Shown: piece by piece, positions 1-9,708 of the stretch
Layout: every line of letters begins with the position of its first letter
Position numbering within the stretch: the stretch's first letter is position 1
DNA from: Buchnera aphidicola (Thelaxes californica)
GTDB taxonomy: Bacteria > Pseudomonadota > Gammaproteobacteria > Enterobacterales > Enterobacteriaceae
Assembly (NCBI RefSeq): GCF_005080825.1
Contig: NZ_CP034852.1
Span: forward strand, 458,700-522,699
Reading direction: 5' to 3'
Length of the DNA: 64,000 nucleotides
Notes under the pieces: generated by a model
Databases searched by the model: none
Told to the model about the DNA's origin: nothing
The model's input: only the letters and a program-made list of their open reading frames with translations
Made by a program: the position numbers and the translations under genes

Positions 1-1601
1 GTATATGTATTATCACTATTATCTTTTAATGGAAATAAATCAATAACCACATGACCATATTGTCCTCTTCCTCCAGATTGCTTAATATATTTTCCTTCAA
101 TATCATTAATTCTTTCTTTAATAGTTTCTCTATATGCAACTTGAGGTTGTCCAATATTAGCATCAATATTAAATTCTCGTTTCATACGATCTACAATAAT
201 TTCTAAATGTAATTCTCCCATACCAGAAATAATTGTTTGATTAGATTCTTCATCTACTCGTACTTTAAATGAAGGATCTTCTTTTGCTAATCGAGCTAAA
301 GATAAACCCATTTTTTCTTGATCAGATTTTGTTTTTGGTTCTACTGCAATAGCAATAACTGGTTCTGGAAATTCCATCTTTTCTAAAATAATCGGATAAT
401 GTGGATCACATAAAGTATCACCAGTAGTTACATCTTTTAAACCAATAGCCGCCGCTATATCTCCTGAAACCACTTCTTTTACTTCTTCACGTTTATTAGC
501 ATGCATTTGCACAATTCTTCCTAAACGTTCTTTATGTCCTTTTACTGAATTCATTATAATATCACCAGAACGAACAATTCCGGAATATACGCGAAAAAAA
601 GTTAAATTACCGACAAAAGAATCATTAGCAATTTTAAATGCTAAAGCTGAAAAAGGGGCTTTATCACATGCTTTTCTGATTTGATCAGGTGTATTTTCGA
701 TACTGTTTTTAATTCCACTAATAGGTGGTACATCATTTGGAGCTGGTAAATAATCAATAATAGCATCTAATAGTGTTTGAACTCCTTTATTTTTAAATGC
801 TGTACCACATGTCATTAATAATACATCATTTTTTAACACTTTTTTTCTTAAAACATATTTAATTTCTTTTTCTGAAATAACTTCTTCTAGAAGATATTTT
901 TCCATTAATTCATCATTTTCATCTGCAATACATTCTATAAGTTTATTTCTCCAAAGTTGAGCAAGATCTATTAAATTGTCAGGAATATCTTGATAACTAA
1001 AAGTTAAACCTTGTTCATCATTCCAATATATTGCCTTCATTTTTACAAGATCAACAACCCCTTGAAAATTTTCTTCGCAACCTATAGGTATTTGAATAGG
1101 TATACATTGTATTCCTAAACGATCATGTATTTGTTGTACAATCTTTAAAAAATCTGCCCCCATTCTATCCATTTTGTTAACAAATGCAATTCTAGGAATA
1201 CGATATTTTTGTGCTTGTCTCCATACTGTTTCCGATTGCGGTTGTACACCTCCTACTGCACAATATACCATAACAACACCATCTAACACCCGCATAGAAC
1301 GTTCCACTTCTATAGTAAAATCAACATGACCTGGAGTATCAATGATATTAATTCGATGTGGAGCAAATTGTTTTGCCATACCAGACCAAAAAGTAGTAGT
1401 AGCAGCAGATGTTATTGTAATACCTCTTTCTTGTTCCTGCTCCATCCAATCCATTGTAGCTGCACCATCATGGACTTCCCCAATTTTATGATTAACACCA
1501 GTATAAAATAAAATACGTTCTGTTGTAGTAGTTTTTCCAGCATCAATATGTGCACTAATTCCAATATTTCTATATTGTATAATAGGTGTTGTACGAACCA
1601 T
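1..1601 (-). CDS. fusA: Elongation factor G (partial, 3' end outside window)
   Basis: EF-G, the GTPase that drives ribosome translocation and, with RRF, ribosome recycling in the cytoplasm. The first 533 of about 704 residues are present; the frame runs off the left edge. Visible: the G1 loop [12 protein letters not shown] near residue 20, [12 protein letters not shown] switch region, DTPGH and NKMD GTP-binding motifs, then domains II and III, ending in the domain IV segment [12 protein letters not shown]. The ATG at 1599-1601 matches the usual N-terminus (RTTPI..YRNIG) and follows a GAGAAAA ribosome-binding sequence. It lies downstream of rpsL and rpsG as in the str operon of E. coli; tuf would be expected beyond the window. 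No frameshift seen. Confidence 0.97.
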   Translation of the reverse strand, partial: MVRTTPIIQYRNIGISAHIDAGKTTTTERILFYTGVNHKIGEVHDGAATMDWMEQEQERGITITSAATTTFWSGMAKQFAPHRINIIDTPGHVDFTIEVERSMRVLDGVVMVYCAVGGVQPQSETVWRQAQKYRIPRIAFVNKMDRMGADFLKIVQQIHDRLGIQCIPIQIPIGCEENFQGVVDLVKMKAIYWNDEQGLTFSYQDIPDNLIDLAQLWRNKLIECIADENDELMEKYLLEEVISEKEIKYVLRKKVLKNDVLLMTCGTAFKNKGVQTLLDAIIDYLPAPNDVPPISGIKNSIENTPDQIRKACDKAPFSALAFKIANDSFVGNLTFFRVYSGIVRSGDIIMNSVKGHKERLGRIVQMHANKREEVKEVVSGDIAAAIGLKDVTTGDTLCDPHYPIILEKMEFPEPVIAIAVEPKTKSDQEKMGLSLARLAKEDPSFKVRVDEESNQTIISGMGELHLEIIVDRMKREFNIDANIGQPQVAYRETIKERINDIEGKYIKQSGGRGQYGHVVIDLFPLKDNSDNTY

Positions 1602-1706
1602 AATTTTCTCTATTTTTATATACTTTCAGTAAAGTAAAATTTTTTATTTGTTTTTGTCAATATTGCATACATCATATTTTAAATAAATTATTTTAAATAA
1701 ATCATA

Positions 1707-2177
1707 TTACCAACGATAATGCGCAAATGCTTTATTTGCTTCTGCCATTTTATGAACTTCTTCTTTTTTTTTTACTGCAGATCCTTTATTTTCTATAGCA
1801 TCTTTTAATTCATTAAATAAACGTAAAGACATTGATTTATCATGTCTTTTTCTAGCTGCATCTATAATCCAACGCATAGCTAATGCATTTCTCCGAATAG
1901 CACGTACTTCTACAGGAACTTGATAAGTAGATCCTCCTACTCTTCTAGATTTAACTTCTACTATTGGACGTACATTTTCTAATGCAGCCTCCAACACATC
2001 TAATTCTTTTTTACCAATTTTTTTTGATAATAATTCTAATGCTGAATATACAATATGTTCAGCAAGAGACTTTTTACCATCAACCATTAAAATATTGATA
2101 AATTTTGCAAGTACTATTGACACAAATTTAGGATCAGGTAAAATTTTTCTTTCTCCAATCACATGACGTCTTGGCAT
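1707..2177 (-). CDS. rpsG: 30S ribosomal protein S7
   Basis: S7 is a primary 16S rRNA-binding protein that nucleates assembly of the 30S head and lines the E site. 156 residues, matching the short form of the E. coli protein, beginning [18 protein letters not shown] and keeping the [11 protein letters not shown] beta-hairpin and the [12 protein letters not shown] helix. A good GGAGAT ribosome-binding site precedes the ATG. It sits between rpsL (47 nt upstream) and fusA (105 nt downstream) in the str operon. In E. coli S7 represses this operon; no S7-binding leader structure was recognised here. Confidence 0.98.
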   Translation of the reverse strand: MPRRHVIGERKILPDPKFVSIVLAKFINILMVDGKKSLAEHIVYSALELLSKKIGKKELDVLEAALENVRPIVEVKSRRVGGSTYQVPVEVRAIRRNALAMRWIIDAARKRHDKSMSLRLFNELKDAIENKGSAVKKKEEVHKMAEANKAFAHYRW

Positions 2178-2224
2178 AATTAATCTCCAAAAAAAATATG
2201 TATAATATTAATATATTAAAAAAT

Positions 2225-2599
2225 TTATGTTTTAACTTTTTTCACTCCATATTTTGATCGAGATTTTTTTCTATTTTTTACTCCAGAACAATCTAAAGAA
2301 CCTCTTACAACATGATATCTTACACCAGGTAAATCTTTAACTCTTCCTCCTCTTATTAAAATTACAGAGTGTTCTTGTAAATTATGACCTTCTCCACCAA
2401 TATAAGCAGTGACTTCAAAACCATTAGTTAAACGTACTCGACACACTTTTCTCAATGCGGAATTAGGTTTTTTTGGAGTTGTTGTATATACTCTTGTACA
2501 TACTCCTCTTTTTTGAGGAGATTTTCCTAAAGCGGGAACATTACTTTTTAAAATTTTACGTATTCTAGATTTTCGAACTAATTGATTTACCGTAGACAT
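2225..2599 (-). CDS. rpsL: 30S ribosomal protein S12
   Basis: S12 sits at the decoding centre of the small subunit and affects translational accuracy. 124 residues, the same as E. coli, starting [10 protein letters not shown]. The conserved stretches [14 protein letters not shown] and [11 protein letters not shown] are intact, including the two lysines whose change gives streptomycin resistance in other bacteria (PKKPNS and GRVKDLPGV), so a sensitive-type sequence is inferred. AAGGTG precedes the ATG. It is the first str-operon gene; tusB ends 78 nt upstream on the same strand, the E. coli arrangement. Confidence 0.98.
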   Translation of the reverse strand: MSTVNQLVRKSRIRKILKSNVPALGKSPQKRGVCTRVYTTTPKKPNSALRKVCRVRLTNGFEVTAYIGGEGHNLQEHSVILIRGGRVKDLPGVRYHVVRGSLDCSGVKNRKKSRSKYGVKKVKT

Positions 2600-2677
2600 A
2601 ATGACACCTTAAAAAATAAAAATAAGATTGATTATAACATTTTAAAATTTAATTAAAAATTAAAAACTTTTTTATCA

Positions 2678-2965
2678 TTACCATTTCATTTGATGTTTAT
2701 TTTTTACTGTTAAAGTAACAAATTGTGTATAATTAATAATATGAAAGATTTTAGAAACTTGATATTCTAATCCTCGAGCAATAATATCTTCTTGAAGAAC
2801 AAATAAAGTCACTTTTTTTTTTTTAAAATGTCTCAAAAAAACATTATTTTTTAAAGCAATTAATACCCCATTTTGCAAAGCTAAAAAATCATCAAAATCA
2901 TTTAAAAATTTTACAATATAATCTATATTAGTTTTAAAAGGAGAACTCATTAATATATGTAACAT
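2678..2965 (-). CDS. tusB: Sulfurtransferase complex subunit TusB
   Basis: TusB is part of the TusBCD complex that relays persulfide sulfur from IscS/TusA to TusE and MnmA for 2-thiolation of the wobble uridine of tRNA Lys, Glu and Gln. 95 residues, as in E. coli, beginning MLHILMSSPF and ending KNKHQMKW. It follows tusC by 14 nt and precedes rpsL, the conserved tusDCB-rpsL order. The supplier iscS lies elsewhere in this window. The sequence is divergent, so the call rests on length, termini and order as well as similarity. Confidence 0.88.
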   Translation of the reverse strand: MLHILMSSPFKTNIDYIVKFLNDFDDFLALQNGVLIALKNNVFLRHFKKKKVTLFVLQEDIIARGLEYQVSKIFHIINYTQFVTLTVKNKHQMKW

Positions 2966-2979
2966 AACTTAAACATACC

Positions 2980-3357
2980 TTAAAATTTTAAAATAAAATT
3001 ACATTTTTTTATTTTATTTGCAAGAATAGAAGGAGTACATAATTTAGGAGTAACTATAAAATTAGATAAAGAAAAATTTCCTCGTTCTTGTAAAGATTGT
3101 GAACAAATATAAAAATGTATATTTTTATACATTTTAAATATTTTAAATGAAGAAGTATGATTATAAATTCGAATAGTTTGAGGTTGTTGATTTTTTAATA
3201 ATTGAAAAATTCCATCTCCAACAAAAAACAAATTAATAAATTTATCTAAAGAAGTTAAAATTAAAGATGTATATAAACCTTCACGAGAAAAATTATTTCC
3301 ATAAGGAGCGCTTGAAAAAAGAATAGAAAAAGAAACATTATTACAGTATGTATTCAT
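2980..3357 (-). CDS. tusC: Sulfurtransferase complex subunit TusC
   Basis: TusC, the middle subunit of the TusBCD sulfur relay used in tRNA 2-thiouridine synthesis. The family core is visible as SSAPYGNNFSREGL, FFVGDGIFQLL and CSQSLQERG, and the C-terminus ends in ILKF like the E. coli ILRF. I chose the ATG at 3357 (125 residues) over an in-frame GTG at 3366, because it is the usual codon and has an AAGTG sequence just upstream; either start is longer at the N-terminus than E. coli TusC (119 residues). It sits 20 nt after tusD and 14 nt before tusB, so the three are probably co-transcribed. Confidence 0.9.
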   Translation of the reverse strand: MNTYCNNVSFSILFSSAPYGNNFSREGLYTSLILTSLDKFINLFFVGDGIFQLLKNQQPQTIRIYNHTSSFKIFKMYKNIHFYICSQSLQERGNFSLSNFIVTPKLCTPSILANKIKKCNFILKF

Positions 3358-3377
3358 ACATATCACTTTATAAAAAA

Positions 3378-3767
3378 TTAAAATTGTATTAATCGATCAC
3401 ATTGTACAACATCAAGTAACCATTCAGTATAACCAATAAACTTAAAAGAAGAACTTAAATTTACAAATTTCACATGATCTATATTTTTTAACTCGTTGTG
3501 TGAAAAAATACCTCTCTCTAAACTAGCACTACTACATACATATAACGGAATATTATGAATATTTGATAAGTTTTCCCATTCTAAACTTGCATTAAATCGA
3601 TCAGAAGGAAGAATCAACATTTTATTAGCATCAAAAACTCCATTATAAAAAAAAAAAACATTTTTTAAAATATGTCCTGCAGATAATAATGCTTGAGAAA
3701 ATAAAAAAGCACTAATCGAATTTTCAGAATGATTAGAAAAATCACTGACTAAAATAACATAATTCAT
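3378..3767 (-). CDS. tusD: Sulfurtransferase complex subunit TusD
   Basis: TusD carries the catalytic cysteine of the TusBCD complex that accepts persulfide from TusA. An ATG at 3779 would give 133 residues, but the ATG at 3767 is preferred: an AAGG ribosome-binding sequence lies five bases before it, and this start puts the cysteine of YVCSSASLERG at residue 78, the number of the catalytic cysteine in E. coli TusD. The protein is then 129 residues and ends CDRLIQF, like the E. coli CDRVVQF. The coding strand has a 12-T run (complement of the A run near 3649-3659). E. coli has yheO and fkpA beyond tusD; neither is present here. Confidence 0.93.
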   Translation of the reverse strand: MNYVILVSDFSNHSENSISAFLFSQALLSAGHILKNVFFFYNGVFDANKMLILPSDRFNASLEWENLSNIHNIPLYVCSSASLERGIFSHNELKNIDHVKFVNLSSSFKFIGYTEWLLDVVQCDRLIQF

Positions 3768-3999
3768 GTATACCTTCATTTAAAAACTGTTTGTTATGTA
3801 CATTTAAATAATAAAAAACTATAATTCAATATATTGTAACATATTGACTATTTTATATATAAAAAATTATTTTTTACAAAAATCATTAAATTATACCATT
3901 ACAATACTATTTATAATAATATTACATTATTAATATTTATTATTTGTATAAAAACACAAATTTTATGTACATAATTGATATATGTAACCAAAATATAAT
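3768..3999. other. Intergenic region tusD-argD
   Basis: About 230 nt of A+T-rich DNA with no convincing gene, tRNA or strong hairpin. In E. coli yheO and fkpA would follow tusD; nothing recognisable of either remains. It should hold the promoter of the tus-str unit, but no hexamers stand out from the background. Confidence 0.5.
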
Positions 4000-5274
4000 T
4001 TAATATAACAACATTATTAATGTATACAAATAAATATTTTGTAACAATTTTTTGAAAAATAATTTTTGTAATGACTTTTCAAAAAGATATAAACCAAAAT
4101 TTATATCTTTATAACTAATATTTAAAGGAGGAGCTAAACGAATTACATTAGAACCAGCACTTAATAAAATTAAGCCTTCTTTTTCAGCATAATACATAAT
4201 TTCTGTAATACTAAAATAACAATTTTTTTTTAATAAAATACCTAATAACAATCCTTTACCTCTTATTTCTTCACAAAAATTATACAATTTATTAATTTTA
4301 TTAATTTTTTTAGAAAAAAATAAAAATTTTTTTTTAATTAAATTTAATAATTTTCGATTATTAATCATATCTAAAATAACAATTGCAATAGAACATGCTA
4401 ATGGATTACCTCCATAAGTAGATCCATGTAATCCTGGATATAAAATTTTAGAAATTTTGTTTGTAGTTAATACTGCACTAATTGGAAAACCACCTCCTAA
4501 AGATTTTGCTGTAGTCAAAATATCTGGTATAACTTCATATTGCTCATAAGCAAATAAAGTTCCTGTACGCCCTATTCCAGTTTGTACTTCATCAAAAATT
4601 AATAAAACATCATATATATTACATAATTCACGTAACTTTTTAATAAAAGATTTATCCGCTGAAATAACTCCTCCTTCTCCTTGTATCAATTCAATAATTA
4701 CAGCACATGTTTTAATATTAATCATTTTTTCAATATGTTGAATATTATTAAAAGAAATATGTTTAATATTTTTATTATATATATTGGAATTAAATACAGA
4801 AGAATATTTTGATTGTCCACCTACTGAAACAGTAAAAATAGTCCTTCCATGAAAAGAATTGTTAAAAGAAACAATATTATTTTTAGTATTATCATAATAA
4901 TGAGAAGCATAATATAAAGCAATTTTTAACGCAGCTTCATTTGCTTCTGCTCCAGAATTTGAAAAAAAAACACAATCAGCAAAACTATGATCTACTAACT
5001 TCTTTGCTAACATTAAAGCAGGTTCATTAGTAAAAATATTACTTATATGCCATAATTTTTTACTTTGAATATGTAATATTTTATTTAATTTAGGATGAGC
5101 ATGTCCAAAAGGTAATACAGCAATACCTCCTGAAAAATCAATATATTTTTTTCCCTGTTGATCCCAAAGATAACAACCTTTACCTTTAACTGGAATAAAA
5201 GACCTAGGTTGATAAAATGGAATCATTACTTTATTGAAAGTGTTAATATTACATAAAATAGATTGCAAAGACAT
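4000..5274 (-). CDS. argD: Acetylornithine / succinyl-DAP aminotransferase
   Basis: A PLP-dependent class III aminotransferase. The E. coli enzyme converts N-acetylglutamate semialdehyde to acetylornithine (arginine) and also acts as succinyl-diaminopimelate aminotransferase (lysine). Visible: SNSGAEANEAALK, FHGRT, LIFDEVQTGIGRTG with the cofactor Asp, and the Schiff-base lysine in TTAKSLGGGFP (residue 257 from the chosen start). Translation probably begins at the ATG at 5274 rather than 5286, because GGAG lies six bases before it. The protein has 424 residues; the last twenty or so, ending in a hydrophobic tail, extend past the E. coli C-terminus (406 residues). dapF, a later lysine-pathway step, is in the same window. 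Confidence 0.95.
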   Translation of the reverse strand: MSLQSILCNINTFNKVMIPFYQPRSFIPVKGKGCYLWDQQGKKYIDFSGGIAVLPFGHAHPKLNKILHIQSKKLWHISNIFTNEPALMLAKKLVDHSFADCVFFSNSGAEANEAALKIALYYASHYYDNTKNNIVSFNNSFHGRTIFTVSVGGQSKYSSVFNSNIYNKNIKHISFNNIQHIEKMINIKTCAVIIELIQGEGGVISADKSFIKKLRELCNIYDVLLIFDEVQTGIGRTGTLFAYEQYEVIPDILTTAKSLGGGFPISAVLTTNKISKILYPGLHGSTYGGNPLACSIAIVILDMINNRKLLNLIKKKFLFFSKKINKINKLYNFCEEIRGKGLLLGILLKKNCYFSITEIMYYAEKEGLILLSAGSNVIRLAPPLNISYKDINFGLYLFEKSLQKLFFKKLLQNIYLYTLIMLLY

Positions 5275-5439
5275 ATAAAACTCCATATCACATTTTATAT
5301 TAAGATTTTATAAATATTTAAATATACATAAATTTAATAAATTAAATGTATATTTAAATATAAACATAAACAATTTAAAATTTAATGAAATTTATTATAG
5401 ATATAAATATTGTTTTAAAAAAATGAGGCATAAACTTCC

Positions 5440-6618
5440 ATGAAAAAAAAAAATAAACGAAATCTTACATTAATTAGCTTAATCTCATATTTTTTAACTG
5501 GATCACTAATAACAATAACAGGAACAATATTAGGCAATTTATCTAAATATTTTAATGTTCCTATTGCAAAAATCAGTACTACTTTTACTTTTTTAAATAT
5601 CGGAATATTAATTTCAATGCTTATGAGTATATTAACTATAGAAAAAATATCTATAAAAACACAACTAATTATTAGTTTTTTATTAACAATATTCTCTATC
5701 ATGAATTTATTTTTTTGCACAAAAATACAATTATTTTCTGTTAGTATGTTTATATTTGGAATTGTTAGTGGCGTTACAATGTCAATTGGAACTTATATAA
5801 TTACTAATTTATATCAAGGAACTCAAAGAGGAAAAAAACTTTTATTAACAGATTCTTGTTTTAGTTTAGCTGGCATGATCATACCAATAATTACTACTAA
5901 GATTATATCTCATCAATATCAATGGCAATGGATTTACATAATTATCGGAATCATTGACTGTTGTATTATAATTATTGCATTAAATACAAATTTTGAAATA
6001 AAAAAAATAATTAATCAAAATGAAAAAAAAAAACAAAAGTTAATAACTTGTAAAGTATGGATTAATATATTTTTAATCTCTATTTCTGCATTTTTATATA
6101 TTTTAGGACAACTAACTTTAATTTCATGGATTCCAGAATATTTAATGCAAACATTAAACATAAATATAGTACAAACCGGAAAAATTATTAGTATATTTTG
6201 GATGTTTTATATGATTGGAATGTGGTTTTTTAGTTTTATACTAAAATTTTTTGATTTACAAAAAATTTTAGTTACATTAAGTGGCATATCATCAATTTTA
6301 ATATTTACTTTTATACAATTTAAAAATATTTATTCATTATATATAAACATATCATTATTAGGATTTTTTTCTAGTGCAATATACACTATATTGATTACTC
6401 TAGCTTCTCTGCAAACAAAACTCCCCTCTTTAAAATTAATAAATATTATATTGATATCTGGAACATGTGGTACTGTATGTACTTTTATATTCACTCAACC
6501 TATTATTTTTATATATGGAATAAAAGGAGCATTAATTACAGGAAATATTCTGTATACTATGGTATTTATAATTAATATTATTATAGGTTATACTAGCAAA
6601 CATAAAATGAATTATTAA
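5440..6618 (+). CDS. tsgA: Major facilitator superfamily transporter TsgA
   Basis: An inner-membrane transporter of the MFS, closely similar along its whole length to E. coli TsgA (393 residues; 392 here). About twelve hydrophobic segments are readable, with family blocks such as GSLITITGTILGNL, FGIVSGVTMSIGT, GTQRGKKLLLTDS and LLGFFSSAIYTILITL. Substrate is not established for TsgA. It is the only plus-strand gene in this neighbourhood and converges on trpS with a gap of 25 nt. Retention of a complete polytopic protein in such a reduced genome suggests a needed exchange role; that is inference. Confidence 0.92.
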   Translation: MKKKNKRNLTLISLISYFLTGSLITITGTILGNLSKYFNVPIAKISTTFTFLNIGILISMLMSILTIEKISIKTQLIISFLLTIFSIMNLFFCTKIQLFSVSMFIFGIVSGVTMSIGTYIITNLYQGTQRGKKLLLTDSCFSLAGMIIPIITTKIISHQYQWQWIYIIIGIIDCCIIIIALNTNFEIKKIINQNEKKKQKLITCKVWINIFLISISAFLYILGQLTLISWIPEYLMQTLNINIVQTGKIISIFWMFYMIGMWFFSFILKFFDLQKILVTLSGISSILIFTFIQFKNIYSLYINISLLGFFSSAIYTILITLASLQTKLPSLKLINIILISGTCGTVCTFIFTQPIIFIYGIKGALITGNILYTMVFIINIIIGYTSKHKMNY

Positions 6619-6643
6619 AAATCAATAGTATATATTAAAAACT

Positions 6644-7657
6644 TTATTTGCATAAAGTTAAAATTTTATACATTTTTGTTAAAGTTGTATTGGCAATATG
6701 TTGAGCTTTTTTTGCACCTATTTGTGCAATTTTGATTAAAAATTTTTCATCTTGTCTCCATTTCCAATATTTTTTTTGTAAAACACACAATTTTTGAAAA
6801 ATAGATTCAGATACACAATGTTTGAAATCTTGGTATGTTTTTCCATAAAAATAATTAATTAAAGAATTAATAGAAATATCATTTATTGATGAAAAAATTT
6901 CCAATAAATTAGAAATTCCTGGTTTTTTCTCTATATCATAATAAATTCTAGGAGGATTTTCTGAATCTGTAATTGCTTTATTCACTTTTCTAATAATATC
7001 TTTATATGAATCAAATAAAAAAATTGTACTATCTTTATTTGAATCTGATTTCGACATTTTTATTATAGGATTAGATAACGACATTATCTTTGATCCATAT
7101 TCAGGTATATATGGTTTCGGAGAAGTTACAACGTCGGTGGAGTAAAAAAAATTAATTCTTTTAGCTATTTTTTGAGCTAATTCTAAATGTTGTTTTTGAT
7201 CATTCCCAATTAAAACTATATTAGATTGATATAATAAAATGTCTGATGCCATTAATATTGGATAATTTAATAAACCAGTATTAATTTGATTATTACAAGA
7301 ACTTTGATACTTTTGCTTAAATTGAGTCATGCGTAATAATTCACCATAATAAGTATGACAATTTAATAACCAATAAAACTGACAATGCTCATACACATGT
7401 GATTGTACAAAAATAATACTTTGATTTGGATCAACTCCTACTGCTAAATATAGTGCTATAGTATTTAATACATTTTCTATTATAGAAAAAGATGAATGTT
7501 TAAAACCAGTAATTGAATGTAAATCTGCAATACAATAAATACATTGATTTTTTTGTTGCATGGATTCCCAATAACGCATTGTACCAATATAATTAGCTAA
7601 AGTTAATTGACCAGATGGTTGTACAGCACTAAAAACTATATTTTTTTTATAACACAT
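6644..7657 (-). CDS. trpS: Tryptophanyl-tRNA synthetase
   Basis: A class I aminoacyl-tRNA synthetase that charges tRNA-Trp (the tRNA-Trp gene is at 58715-58788). 337 residues against 334 in E. coli. Visible: QPSGQLTLANYIG, the HIGH-equivalent, in which the usual Gly of T-I-G-N is Ala (residue 21); the GNDQKQHLEL substrate loop; and KMSKS at residues 200-204. The N-terminus aligns well with E. coli. rpe ends 61 nt upstream on the same strand, as in the E. coli rpe-gph-trpS order with gph absent. The Gly-to-Ala change is conservative and does not by itself suggest loss of function. Confidence 0.97.
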   Translation of the reverse strand: MCYKKNIVFSAVQPSGQLTLANYIGTMRYWESMQQKNQCIYCIADLHSITGFKHSSFSIIENVLNTIALYLAVGVDPNQSIIFVQSHVYEHCQFYWLLNCHTYYGELLRMTQFKQKYQSSCNNQINTGLLNYPILMASDILLYQSNIVLIGNDQKQHLELAQKIAKRINFFYSTDVVTSPKPYIPEYGSKIMSLSNPIIKMSKSDSNKDSTIFLFDSYKDIIRKVNKAITDSENPPRIYYDIEKKPGISNLLEIFSSINDISINSLINYFYGKTYQDFKHCVSESIFQKLCVLQKKYWKWRQDEKFLIKIAQIGAKKAQHIANTTLTKMYKILTLCK

Positions 7658-7718
7658 TTTTTTTCCAATATTTTATACTACAAAAAATAGTATTTTTAAT
7701 TAAAAGTTGTAATAAAAA

Positions 7719-8399
7719 TTATTTGATATTATGAAACTTTATTAATTCTTTTCTAAAATTCATAATTGTTTGAGCATAATTCGAACTATTAAAAATAGCA
7801 GAACCTATAACAAAAATATCTGCTCCAGATCTTGCAATATCTAATATATTTTTTACTTTAATACCTCCATCAACTTGTAATGGAATATTAATGTTTTTTC
7901 TTTCTAACAATTTTCGTACTTTACGAATTTTTTTTAATGAATTTTTGATAAAATTTTGACCACTAAATCCAGGATTAACCGACATTAATAAAATTAAATC
8001 TATTTTGTCTATAATATAATCCAAATAACATAATGGGGTAGCTGGGTTAAAAGCAACTCCTACTTGACAATCATTATCTTTTATCAAATTTATAGTATGA
8101 TCTAAATGTTCAGTAGATTCTGGATGAATAGTAATATAATCAGCACCGGAACGAATAAAATCTAATATTAAACGATCTGTAGATTTAGCCATTAAATGTA
8201 CATCAATAGGAACTGTAATATTATAATTACGTAAAGATTCTAATACTTTAGGACCAATTGTAAGATTCGGAACATAATAATTATCCATAACATCAAAGTG
8301 AATCATATCACCCCCAGATTTTATTACATTTTGTACATCTTCTCCTAAACATGCAAAATTGGCAGATAAAATTGATGGAGCAATTAAAAATTTTTTCAT
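7719..8399 (-). CDS. rpe: Ribulose-phosphate 3-epimerase
   Basis: Interconverts ribulose-5-phosphate and xylulose-5-phosphate in the non-oxidative pentose phosphate pathway, using a TIM barrel with a divalent metal. 226 residues (E. coli 225). Signature parts are intact: APSILSANFACLGE, the metal-ligand block MIHFDVMDNYYVPN, DVHLMA, MSVNPGFSGQ and QVDGGI. The pathway supplies erythrose-4-phosphate to the shikimate genes aroB and aroK just upstream. A 14-bp hairpin lies between aroB and rpe, so the two may be separate transcripts. Confidence 0.97.
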   Translation of the reverse strand: MKKFLIAPSILSANFACLGEDVQNVIKSGGDMIHFDVMDNYYVPNLTIGPKVLESLRNYNITVPIDVHLMAKSTDRLILDFIRSGADYITIHPESTEHLDHTINLIKDNDCQVGVAFNPATPLCYLDYIIDKIDLILLMSVNPGFSGQNFIKNSLKKIRKVRKLLERKNINIPLQVDGGIKVKNILDIARSGADIFVIGSAIFNSSNYAQTIMNFRKELIKFHNIK

Positions 8400-8443
8400 A
8401 TATAACCATTAAAATGAAGAATTTAGTATATTTTAAATAAAAA

Positions 8444-8481
8444 TGTATAGTAATTAATTATAAAAATTTAATTACTATACA
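8444..8481 (-). terminator. 14-bp hairpin between aroB and rpe
   Basis: Perfect 14-bp inverted repeat: 8444-8457 pairs with 8468-8481 around a 10-nt A/T loop, about 90 nt beyond the aroB stop. It holds two G-C pairs and no clear U tract, so it is a candidate transcript end or processing site and not a textbook intrinsic terminator. Confidence 0.4.
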
Positions 8482-8574
8482 AATAGTAAAAAATAATTAT
8501 ATTTTTAATAAGCTTATACCATAAAATATTATAAAAAAATATAGAAAAATTAATGATCTATATTATACATAAAA

Positions 8575-9660
8575 TTATTTTGATGCATCAATAGCTTGCA
8601 ATATTATATTGTTATCTATATTTTCGCAAATGAAAACTTCTCCAATTTTTTTTGGAAGAATTAATCTAATTTTTCCATTACTAAAAGATTTTTTATCATT
8701 ATGCATATAAGATATATATTCACTACTTTTCATATTTTTTGGAGCTGTTATAGGTAACCCTAAATTTTTTAATAAATCTATAATTTGTAATAATTCTGTC
8801 TGACTAATTAATTTTAATAAATATGCTATTTTTGTAGCAATTACTATCCCCATAGATACTGCTTCTCCATGTAACCATTTTTCATATTTAAAATATGCCT
8901 CAATAGCATGTCCAAAAGTATGTCCTAAATTTAAAAAAGCTCGAATATTCTTTTCACGTTCATCTTTTTCAACGATACTAATTTTTAGTTCACAACATTT
9001 TTTCACACAATATAAAATAGATTCTGTATTTAAATTTATTAAATCAATATATTTTTTTTCTAACCAATGAAAAAAATCTTTATCAAAAATAATCGCATAT
9101 TTAATAACTTCAGCCATACCAGATAAAAACTCTTGTTTAGACAAAGTATTTAAAAAGTTGGTATCAATAATTACAGAAGAAGGATGCCAAAATACACCTA
9201 ACATATTTTTTCCTAATACATGATTAACTCCTGTTTTTCCTCCAATAGATGCATCTACTTGAGCTAACAAAGTGGTAGGTACTTGAATATATTCAATTCC
9301 TCGTTGATAAATACCAGCAATAAAACCTGTTAAGTCTCCTATAACCCCACCTCCTAATGCAATCAAAATTGTATCCCTGTTGCATTGTTTTTTTAATAAA
9401 AAAGTAATACATTTTTCTACAGTTAACATACTTTTATATTCTTCACCATCGGATATTATAAATTCATAATATTGAATATTAATTTTTTTTGAAAAATTAA
9501 ATATATATTTTTTCCATAAAGTTGCAATAGTAACATTGGTAATTAATACAATTGTACTTTTATTTTTAATAATATTTAAAATATGATTTTTTTTAAAAAT
9601 AGAAGAACCAACCAAAATAGGATAACTACAATTAGTTAAATTCATTTTTAATTTATGCAT
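8575..9660 (-). CDS. aroB: 3-dehydroquinate synthase
   Basis: Second step of the shikimate pathway: converts DAHP to 3-dehydroquinate with NAD and a divalent metal. 361 residues (E. coli 362). Visible: SDGEEYKSM, the glycine-rich NAD motif ALGGGVIGDLTGF, QVPTTLLAQVDASIGGKTGVN, and the metal-ligand helices LNLGHTFGHAIE and WLHGEAVSMG. aroK lies immediately upstream (48 nt), the aroKB pair of E. coli, so co-transcription is likely. Together they serve aromatic amino-acid synthesis. Confidence 0.98.
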   Translation of the reverse strand: MHKLKMNLTNCSYPILVGSSIFKKNHILNIIKNKSTIVLITNVTIATLWKKYIFNFSKKINIQYYEFIISDGEEYKSMLTVEKCITFLLKKQCNRDTILIALGGGVIGDLTGFIAGIYQRGIEYIQVPTTLLAQVDASIGGKTGVNHVLGKNMLGVFWHPSSVIIDTNFLNTLSKQEFLSGMAEVIKYAIIFDKDFFHWLEKKYIDLINLNTESILYCVKKCCELKISIVEKDEREKNIRAFLNLGHTFGHAIEAYFKYEKWLHGEAVSMGIVIATKIAYLLKLISQTELLQIIDLLKNLGLPITAPKNMKSSEYISYMHNDKKSFSNGKIRLILPKKIGEVFICENIDNNIILQAIDASK

Positions 9661-9708
9661 AATATTTTCATTTCCTTTTTTTATGATAAAAATGGTTTAA
9701 CTTTACAT

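Noticed and set aside
1326..1511. 61-residue plus-strand frame over fusA
   Set aside because: Antisense to the conserved G domain of EF-G.
5415..5720. 101-residue minus-strand frame over tsgA
   Set aside because: Antisense shadow of a membrane-protein gene; hydrophobic by reflection.
6644..7657. trpS inactivated by Gly-to-Ala in the HIGH-like motif
   Set aside because: A conservative change with KMSKS and the rest of the enzyme intact, and no sign of a second trpS.
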